DNA of 38,741 nt from a virus, in IMG/VR virus record IMGVR_UViG_3300027847_000407, positions 1 through 38,741 of that record. One strand, written 5' to 3'. Positions within the stretch are counted from its first letter, which is position 1. Each line of letters opens with the position of its first letter. Shown piece after piece: positions 34,632 through 38,741 of this stretch. The notes beneath the pieces are model-generated. The model was given only the letters and a program-made list of their open reading frames with translations. It was not told where the DNA came from and did no database searches. The position numbers and the translations under genes are program-made.

Positions 34632-35306
34632 TTACATACTAGCAGCCTTAGCTTCTAGATATTCAACTATTTGTAAACTTCTTTTCTCTGCTAAGAATGG
34701 CATAACGACATACATCATTAATTCCACAGCTTCGCTAAACTTAAATATATCATTACTTGCTACATCCGATATCATACTGTTCCAAAAGAACTTTTTTGTA
34801 TGAAAAGCACGAGCTGAGGTACTAGAACCAACATTAGTCCCTTCTTTCTCTTCCTCATCATCTTCATCTTCATCAAGAGTCTCATATATAACTCCATTAT
34901 AGGTTTTATATAAATAAATTTTTCTAACCTCCATAAATCTATTAAAAGCTCCATATATATTACCTATATTTTCATCAAGTACAGATTCTTTATGTTCACC
35001 TTCTTTTACTGCATCTTCATTATCTATTTTAAGCTCATTTAAGGGTCTTAAAATTATTGGAGATAGCATTGCAACTCTTTCGTCTGGAGATAGATTCTCG
35101 ACACTTAAAATCTTCTCTATTAATATAAAATGACCAAAAGAAATGTTGTTTAAGTTTGTAATTTCTTTAAAGTTCTCTATTCCGTTATCATGTAATGAAT
35201 CTTCAAGTACTTTTCTAAGTAAAAGTTCATCAATACTGTTAACTTTCATAGAATCGTCCCTTAAAGACTCAAGCTCTTTCTGATTTCTTAAAGTTATTTT
35301 TTTCAT
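34632..35306 (-). CDS. Hypothetical protein downstream of terminase (224 aa)
   Basis: A 224-residue acidic, helical protein with a run of Asp/Glu (DEDEDDEEEKEG, about 145-156). The first half has helices around LLRKVLEDSLHDNG and ISFGHFILIEKIL. No family is recognised. It overlaps the terminase large subunit gene by one base, and its spot before the tail genes makes it a candidate adaptor or tail assembly chaperone. No certain role can be given. Confidence 0.5.
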   Translation of the reverse strand: MKKITLRNQKELESLRDDSMKVNSIDELLLRKVLEDSLHDNGIENFKEITNLNNISFGHFILIEKILSVENLSPDERVAMLSPIILRPLNELKIDNEDAVKEGEHKESVLDENIGNIYGAFNRFMEVRKIYLYKTYNGVIYETLDEDEDDEEEKEGTNVGSSTSARAFHTKKFFWNSMISDVASNDIFKFSEAVELMMYVVMPFLAEKRSLQIVEYLEAKAASM

Positions 35307-36625
35307 TAGTAAACTTCTGTATATCCAGTTGCTGTTTCTTCATTTTTACATACTACTGCAAGTATTAAAGACATAACCATGTCATCATGAATACCTTCAG
35401 AGCCTTTATATTGCCATTTACCTGTCACCTTGTTTTGAATAGAAGAAAAAGCATATAATTCCTTTTCTAACTCTTCATTAAACGGTATGGTAATAGCATA
35501 CTCATCGAATAATTTAATAAGTTGGTCAACCATTACTGGTTTATTCATTGCAGAGGTTCTAACTTCATTTAACTTGTACATTTGGTACTCATCTAGTAGT
35601 TCATCAAACAATAACTCCTTATTATTTATTTCCATGTAACAAGAAACCAAATCTGCTTCGTGTTTCTTATAAAATTTATATATTCTTTCCTTAAATTCTT
35701 TGTGAGTGTATCTCTCGTCCGACATATTAAATCTATCGATATCTACAACAACGTTATTTATATCTATACACGTTAATACGGTAAAGTCATTTACAACACC
35801 TATATCTACACCAATAAACTTCTTAGGAGCGATTCTGACAGAGTTATGATACTCAATAGACTGCTTATTGTAGTCATTGTACCATTCTTTTGTCTTTCTA
35901 GCGTCTGCAACTCCTGCAAACAATGATTTATCCGATATAAACTCACCCATTACCTCTCGGTTGAATGCATTTGCTGACATAGTGTCCTTTAGAGCCATAA
36001 TAACTCTTAATATATCGTCATAATCATCTTGCTCTGATAAATCTTCGTAAGTAGCATCTAGTGAGTACACTAAATCATGGTTTTCAGGCTTTAATCCTTT
36101 CTGATATATATCATAAAACCAATTCTTTCCATTAGGAGTACTAAACATAGCTACACGACCTTTAGTTCGAGTAAGCATAGGTAATAAAATCTCTGTATAA
36201 GTAGTTTCCTTCATAAAAGCAGCTTCATCGATATACATAAAGTGACAAGTGTCACCTCTTAAGTTATCTTCGGATTCAGCTGAAAGGAAAGAAGCAACAG
36301 TACCATTGTGAAACGTGTACTCCTGCTCCTTATATCTTATCTTCTTGAAAATTTTGTCTTTCACGTCCTCAAATCCATTAAACATACTGTCTATGGTTTG
36401 CATGTGTTTTGTGGCTAAAGAATATGCTGGTGTGATGAATCTAATCTTCTGATTAGGTTTATTCATTCCCCTGTACAACATATCCATTAAAGCCCAATAT
36501 GACTTTCCAGTTTGCCTTCCGTATTTTAAACATGTAATAAATGGTTTCTTACCATAAACTACATCATTTGCTGCTAGTTGAGGTTTAGAGGGATTGTAAA
36601 GCTTTATCTGCTGAACATTACTCAT
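35306..36625 (-). CDS. terL: Terminase large subunit
   Basis: A 439-residue packaging motor. The ATPase part has Walker A in GRQTGKS (36-42), Walker B MYIDE (130-134) with the catalytic Glu134, and the STP coupling motif (162-164). The C-terminal RNase H-like nuclease has Asp274 (IGVDIG), Glu332 (CYMEINN) and the DD pair (414-415, GIHDDMV). It cuts concatemeric DNA and pumps it through the portal. The length is normal. It overlaps the genes on both sides by one base. The terminase small subunit candidate is four genes upstream instead of adjacent. Confidence 0.93.
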   Translation of the reverse strand: MSNVQQIKLYNPSKPQLAANDVVYGKKPFITCLKYGRQTGKSYWALMDMLYRGMNKPNQKIRFITPAYSLATKHMQTIDSMFNGFEDVKDKIFKKIRYKEQEYTFHNGTVASFLSAESEDNLRGDTCHFMYIDEAAFMKETTYTEILLPMLTRTKGRVAMFSTPNGKNWFYDIYQKGLKPENHDLVYSLDATYEDLSEQDDYDDILRVIMALKDTMSANAFNREVMGEFISDKSLFAGVADARKTKEWYNDYNKQSIEYHNSVRIAPKKFIGVDIGVVNDFTVLTCIDINNVVVDIDRFNMSDERYTHKEFKERIYKFYKKHEADLVSCYMEINNKELLFDELLDEYQMYKLNEVRTSAMNKPVMVDQLIKLFDEYAITIPFNEELEKELYAFSSIQNKVTGKWQYKGSEGIHDDMVMSLILAVVCKNEETATGYTEVY

Positions 36626-37059
36626 TAATTTACAACTGATTTAAACGTATTGTAATTAATTAATCTTTTAATATGGTCATAGTTAGCTTGACATACTAAT
36701 CTAACGTATAGAGTACCATTTACATGCATATCTCTACGACTAGAACTAGCCATTAACATAGTACCTGACTCTTCTAACAAAGGAAATAACTTTTCTTTAA
36801 GATGTTGGAATAAGAAGTCTGCATCGAAAGATGATTCTGTCTTAATTAATATCTTTTTATTACCTTTAGATTCTCCTATTATATATTCTACTATATTGTA
36901 CCAAGTTAATTCATCTGAATTTAATTTAGGTACTTCTACTACAACTTCTTCTACTATTACTTCTTCTTGTTCAGCTACTAGCTCAAGAAATTTTTTCTTA
37001 GATGTAGCTTTAATACTTGGGTATAATTCCCTTAATTCTGATAATGATAATTTCTGCAT
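36625..37059 (-). CDS. Hypothetical protein upstream of terminase (144 aa)
   Basis: A 144-residue protein. The first 20 residues (LSELRELYPSIKATSKKKFLELV) resemble a SAP/LEM-like helix pair. A Val/Glu-rich linker (EEVIVEEVVVEVPK) follows, then an alpha/beta domain (about 50-144, with KKILIKTESSFDADFLFQHLK and TLYVRLVCQANYDHIKRL). The helix pair might bind DNA, so a role in packaging is plausible. It overlaps the terminase start by one base. No family is recognised. Confidence 0.5.
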   Translation of the reverse strand: MQKLSLSELRELYPSIKATSKKKFLELVAEQEEVIVEEVVVEVPKLNSDELTWYNIVEYIIGESKGNKKILIKTESSFDADFLFQHLKEKLFPLLEESGTMLMASSSRRDMHVNGTLYVRLVCQANYDHIKRLINYNTFKSVVN

Positions 37060-37069
37060 AATATTTTTT

Positions 37070-37228
37070 TTAAGTTAATTCGTTCAACCATTTCTTTCTT
37101 TTAGCACAACCACATCCAGGTTCTTTACCTTCTTCTGTTTTTCCTTGTACTTTCTTAATGATTGCTTCTGGTACTACAGCTTTAATAACTGCTTCTACCT
37201 TGTCTCCTAATTTAAAGTTTTTAAGCAT
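37070..37228 (-). CDS. Small Cys-containing protein (52 aa)
   Basis: A 52-codon ORF starting at 37228 after an A-rich leader (AAAATAAAACAA-ATG). It encodes a basic protein ending in GCGCAKRKKWLNELT. The C-x-C followed by KRKKWLN recurs in small Bacteroidota phage and mobile element proteins I have seen, but I cannot assign a function. It may bind a metal or nucleic acid. It fills the gap between the SET gene and the 144-residue gene. Confidence 0.6.
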   Translation of the reverse strand: MLKNFKLGDKVEAVIKAVVPEAIIKKVQGKTEEGKEPGCGCAKRKKWLNELT

Positions 37229-37246
37229 TTGTTTTATTTTTAGTTT

Positions 37247-37537
37247 TTATAATTTATAAAGTCTATATTTAATTTTAACCTCTTCTCCTGACTCTATAAA
37301 AGTAAGTGTTGAAATACGCATTGTACTACCTAAGTCCACCAGCTCTGCATTAGGTGTTTCGCTATGATTAATAAATCCACCTAAAGGAGTTCTTATATAA
37401 TCGTGCTTATAGTCTTTATTAAGTATATGCGTTATTCCTAAATCTGTATTTTTTGCAATATCATTTACTGCAAATAAACCTATCCCATCTATTTTAGATT
37501 TTTTTATCGTAAGATTTTCTGGCAATGGTCTATACAT
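37247..37537 (-). CDS. SET-domain protein, putative lysine methyltransferase
   Basis: A 96-residue protein with the order of SET motifs: SKIDGIGLFAVNDIAKNTDLG (14-34) resembles SET motif I (GxGLFA), GGFINHSETPNAEL (53-66) holds the NHS pseudoknot core (NHSETPN), and ESGEEVKIKY (82-91) matches the closing GEEI..DY motif. SET enzymes transfer a methyl group from S-adenosylmethionine to lysine side chains. It is short for the family (about 110-130), and Tyr91 is the likely catalytic-site tyrosine. It lies between the terminase subunit genes, so the target may be a capsid, terminase or host protein. Activity is inferred. Confidence 0.7.
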   Translation of the reverse strand: MYRPLPENLTIKKSKIDGIGLFAVNDIAKNTDLGITHILNKDYKHDYIRTPLGGFINHSETPNAELVDLGSTMRISTLTFIESGEEVKIKYRLYKL

Positions 37538-37542
37538 ATCTT

Positions 37543-37716
37543 TTATTTTTTAATTTCGTATTTCTTAGCATTATTAGCTAAAATCTTTGCACCTGTTACA
37601 AAAATGTCTTCACAGTTTTCTTGAGGTGTTACTTGAGTATCTTGTGCATGGGCTTGTACCAATAATTCTTGGTAAGCTAAATCCCATACGTCTACATTAC
37701 ATGTTGGTTTTGCCAT
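37543..37716 (-). CDS. Hypothetical small protein (57 aa)
   Basis: A 57-codon ORF whose ATG shares a base with the stop of the terminase small subunit candidate (TAATG). The product is acidic and helical with two cysteines (Cys6 and Cys35) and ends in a basic tail (NNAKKYEIKK). No family is recognised. It ends 5 bases ahead of the SET gene. Confidence 0.6.
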   Translation of the reverse strand: MAKPTCNVDVWDLAYQELLVQAHAQDTQVTPQENCEDIFVTGAKILANNAKKYEIKK

Positions 37717-38156
37717 TACGTTATATCTATTGTTTTAGGTTCGTTTTGTGTCTTAGTTAAATCTATAATCCCAATCATATGCTTTTCTATAACTCTACTT
37801 TCTTTAGATGAGGTTAAATTACCTTTTATCATCTTATTGATTTCTGTTATAGCTCTTAATACACCTTGGGTATCACTCTCAGCTTTCGCTTGGTTCATTA
37901 TCCATATTAAATTATCCAATATAACTATTTTATTAGCTTCTGGATGTACTGGGTCTGATTCTACAAAATCCTTAAAGGCTAATGCTAATGCTGATTTACC
38001 AGTTCTTAATGTAGCGTTAATTCTTTTTGCTTGTAGTTCAGTTACTGAATCTAAAGACTTTTTCATTGAGTGAGTGTCTTTAAAATTCTGTATAAATACA
38101 ACCTCATAGCTCTCTAGCTCGTATTGATTATCATACAGGGTTAAATTGTGACTCAT
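37716..38156 (-). CDS. Terminase small subunit candidate
   Basis: A 146-residue helical protein, first substantial gene of the packaging operon. Helices around YEVVFIQNFKDTHSMKKSLDSV and TELQAKRINATLRTGKSALALAFKDFV are followed by a central dimer-type helix pair (ANKIVILDNLIWIMNQAKA, GVLRAITEINKMIKG) and a polar C-terminus. This order (DNA-binding helices, then oligomerisation helices) and the position ahead of the large subunit fit small terminases, which recognise phage DNA. I see no family motif; the TGKS string is not a full Walker A. Confidence 0.5.
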   Translation of the reverse strand: MSHNLTLYDNQYELESYEVVFIQNFKDTHSMKKSLDSVTELQAKRINATLRTGKSALALAFKDFVESDPVHPEANKIVILDNLIWIMNQAKAESDTQGVLRAITEINKMIKGNLTSSKESRVIEKHMIGIIDLTKTQNEPKTIDIT

Positions 38157-38169
38157 ACGTTGTTATTTT

Positions 38170-38277
38170 TTAAATTATAGAGTAAATAAGTGATTTAATT
38201 ATTGAAACTGTAGTATATATTAAAGATACTAATACATATACTAAAAATAAACTAACTCCCCATTTAAAACTCTTCAT
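38170..38277 (-). CDS. Membrane miniprotein, first gene of the late region (35 aa)
   Basis: A 35-codon ORF: a short basic start (MKSFKWG), a hydrophobic span (VSLFLVYVLVSLIYTTVSII) and a short tail. It begins 24 nt after late element D, the same spacing range as the three other elements have to their first gene (15-29 nt), which argues that it is real. The next gene follows 13 bases later. Function is unknown. Confidence 0.55.
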   Translation of the reverse strand: MKSFKWGVSLFLVYVLVSLIYTTVSIIKSLIYSII

Positions 38278-38301
38278 ATTTCTCTATATTTGTTACATTT
38301 A

Positions 38302-38317
38302 TAATATACTCATTATA
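38302..38317 (-). promoter_or_regulatory. Late promoter-like element, copy D
   Basis: Minus-strand TATAATGAGTATATTA, extended to TATAAT-GAGTAT-ATTATA as in copies A and C. It lies 24 nt before the ATG at 38277, at the head of the whole late region. It would drive the packaging genes through to the tape measure. The A/T-rich hairpin at 38321-38344 lies directly upstream. Confidence 0.65.
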
Positions 38318-38320
38318 AAG

Positions 38321-38344
38321 ACACATGTAATTATTATTATGTGT
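38321..38344. repeat. Inverted repeat next to element D
   Basis: ACACAT (38321-38326) and ATGTGT (38339-38344) form a 6-bp inverted repeat around a 12-nt AT-rich centre. It begins 4 bases upstream of element D on the minus strand. It may be an operator or chance. No T run is present, so a terminator is unlikely. Confidence 0.35.
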
Positions 38345-38354
38345 TAAAATTTAA

Positions 38355-38490
38355 TCCACGTCACACCATATTAGACCAACAAACCTGGAGATGTAGTGAT
38401 AGCAAGGGATAGGAAGCCATGAAAGTCAACTCAGAACCCTGTTTAGAGACCTTCTTCTCGTGCGGTGGTTTTTTTAGAAGGCTCGCACCT
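38355..38490. ncRNA. GC-rich non-coding segment, candidate structured RNA
   Basis: By my count 38371-38490 is 46% GC, against 22.5% for the next 120 bases. It has several short complementary stretches: AAAC (38381-38384) with GTTT (38441-38444), nested outside AGGG (38405-38408) with CCCT (38437-38440); CCTTCT (38450-38455) with AGAAGG (38476-38481); and GTGCG (38460-38464) with CGCAC (38484-38488). The last two cannot nest, so they are a pseudoknot or alternatives. A T7 run follows GTGG at 38469-38475 on the plus strand. No known RNA family is recognised. A 45-codon plus-strand ORF (38419-38556) crosses it and is an alternative. Confidence 0.35.
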
Positions 38491-38741
38491 AATATTATTA
38501 ATTTATCAAAGGAAATAAGTGTATCAAGAAAGAAAATGATTAAGTTCTGGGAATGAATACATCTTAAGTTAAATTATTGTAACTGTTTTGTTGAGGTTAA
38601 TGATATAAAGTTGCTGTAGGCTATGAAATTCTCTTCTCTCCCCCAAATTCTACCAAATTCTCTCTTAAACTACTACAATAGTTCTCTAAACCTCTACAAA
38701 AGTACTAATAAGTTAGAAATACGTGTGTAATATTTACCTCT
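38491..38741. other. AT-rich non-coding right edge
   Basis: No convincing gene is seen. The left part (38491-38620) is very AT-rich. The right part (38629-38700) is nearly free of G on the plus strand and carries degenerate direct repeats. A 35-codon ORF at 38623-38730 lacks an A-rich leader and is repetitive because of the DNA repeats. This may be the control or origin region between late genes and rightward genes outside the window. Confidence 0.4.
38637..38703. repeat. Degenerate tandem direct repeats, about 22 bp
   Basis: Three loosely similar units start at 38637, 38661 and 38683. The last two are clear: TCTCTTAAACTACTACAA and TCTCTAAACCTCTACAA with a shared AGT end. The first shares TCTC, AAAT and CTACCAAA. 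AAATTCT also occurs at 38626, 38645 and 38655. Repeats of about two helical turns beside a non-coding control region could be protein-binding sites or iterons. Confidence 0.4.

Noticed and set aside
34772-34954. A 60-codon frame inside the 224-residue gene as a possible frameshift product of a tail chaperone
   Set aside because: It is a basic, Met/Leu-rich shadow of the acidic coding run in another frame. No slippery sequence was seen and it is not next to the tape measure.
38450-38488. A standard H-type pseudoknot from CCTTCT/AGAAGG and GTGCG/CGCAC
   Set aside because: The last connecting loop is only 2 nt across a 6-bp stem, which is strained. The two helices may instead be alternatives, so it is reported only as part of a candidate RNA.
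38419-38556. A 45-codon plus-strand ORF across the GC-rich island
   Set aside because: It has an AGGA-like sequence ahead but no A-rich leader as used elsewhere in this phage, and no recognisable protein. It is kept as an alternative to the RNA idea and not called as a gene.
38587-38613. A Bacteroidota-type promoter (TTTG ... TAAAGTTG) reading rightward
   Set aside because: The spacing is 15 nt, shorter than usual, and the -7 box has a mismatch. Too weak in AT-rich DNA.
38623-38730. A 35-codon plus-strand ORF at the right edge
   Set aside because: Its repetitive Asn/Ser/Leu/Tyr content comes from the DNA repeats, and it has no A-rich leader.

Overview
This window is a large part of the genome of a tailed double-stranded DNA phage with siphovirus morphology, most likely infecting a member of the Flavobacteriia (Bacteroidota). 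The evidence for phage is a complete late module: terminase, portal, prohead protease fused to scaffold, capsid, tail tube, a 1200-residue tape measure, fibres and lysis genes. The evidence for the host group is the AT-rich composition, the A-rich leaders without Shine-Dalgarno sequences (often ending AAAAACAA..AT-ATG), and many Bacteroidota-type adhesin modules. No integrase, repressor, tRNA or rRNA gene is visible. The left edge cuts a gene and the right edge lies in non-coding DNA, so part of the genome is probably missing, including any DNA polymerase.

Layout. Positions 1-7377 (plus strand) form a compact early/replication operon. It holds an SSB-like protein, a zinc-finger/Toprim primase, a DnaB-like helicase, a GIY-YIG endonuclease, a DUF723 zinc protein, a T4 gp55-like sigma factor candidate, a DEDDy 3'-5' exonuclease with an N-terminal HTH-like segment, a RecE/PDDEXK-like nuclease, a 38-residue membrane protein and an exported protein. 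A strong bidirectional hairpin terminator at 7389-7419 separates it from the convergent late region. Positions 7436-38277 (minus strand) hold the late genes. Read in the direction of transcription (right to left) these are: a 35-residue membrane protein, terminase small subunit, a SET-domain protein, terminase large subunit, tail completion candidates, tape measure, FN3-containing tail hub, protease/scaffold, two capsid-like paralogues, two tail-tube-like paralogues, a fibre cluster including an S74 self-cleaving fibre, the lysis cassette, three more adhesin-like proteins, portal and a head-tail connector candidate. Positions 38278-38741 are non-coding: a promoter-like element, a hairpin, a GC-rich segment that may be a structured RNA, and a G-poor stretch with degenerate repeats.

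The most interesting pattern is a 16-bp sequence, TATAATGAGTATATTA on the minus strand, repeated without a mismatch four times. Each copy lies 15-29 nt upstream of a late start codon (38277, 29727, 25211, 14447). I see no conserved -35-like box upstream. This looks like a set of phage late promoters dividing the late region into four transcription units. The early operon carries a 142-residue protein (4293-4721) whose residue pattern resembles the sigma region 2 part of the T4 late sigma factor gp55. I propose, as inference, that this protein directs host RNA polymerase to the four elements. Twin paralogue pairs, the displaced portal gene, a SET-domain protein in the packaging operon and five small genes of 35-57 codons are the other notable points.
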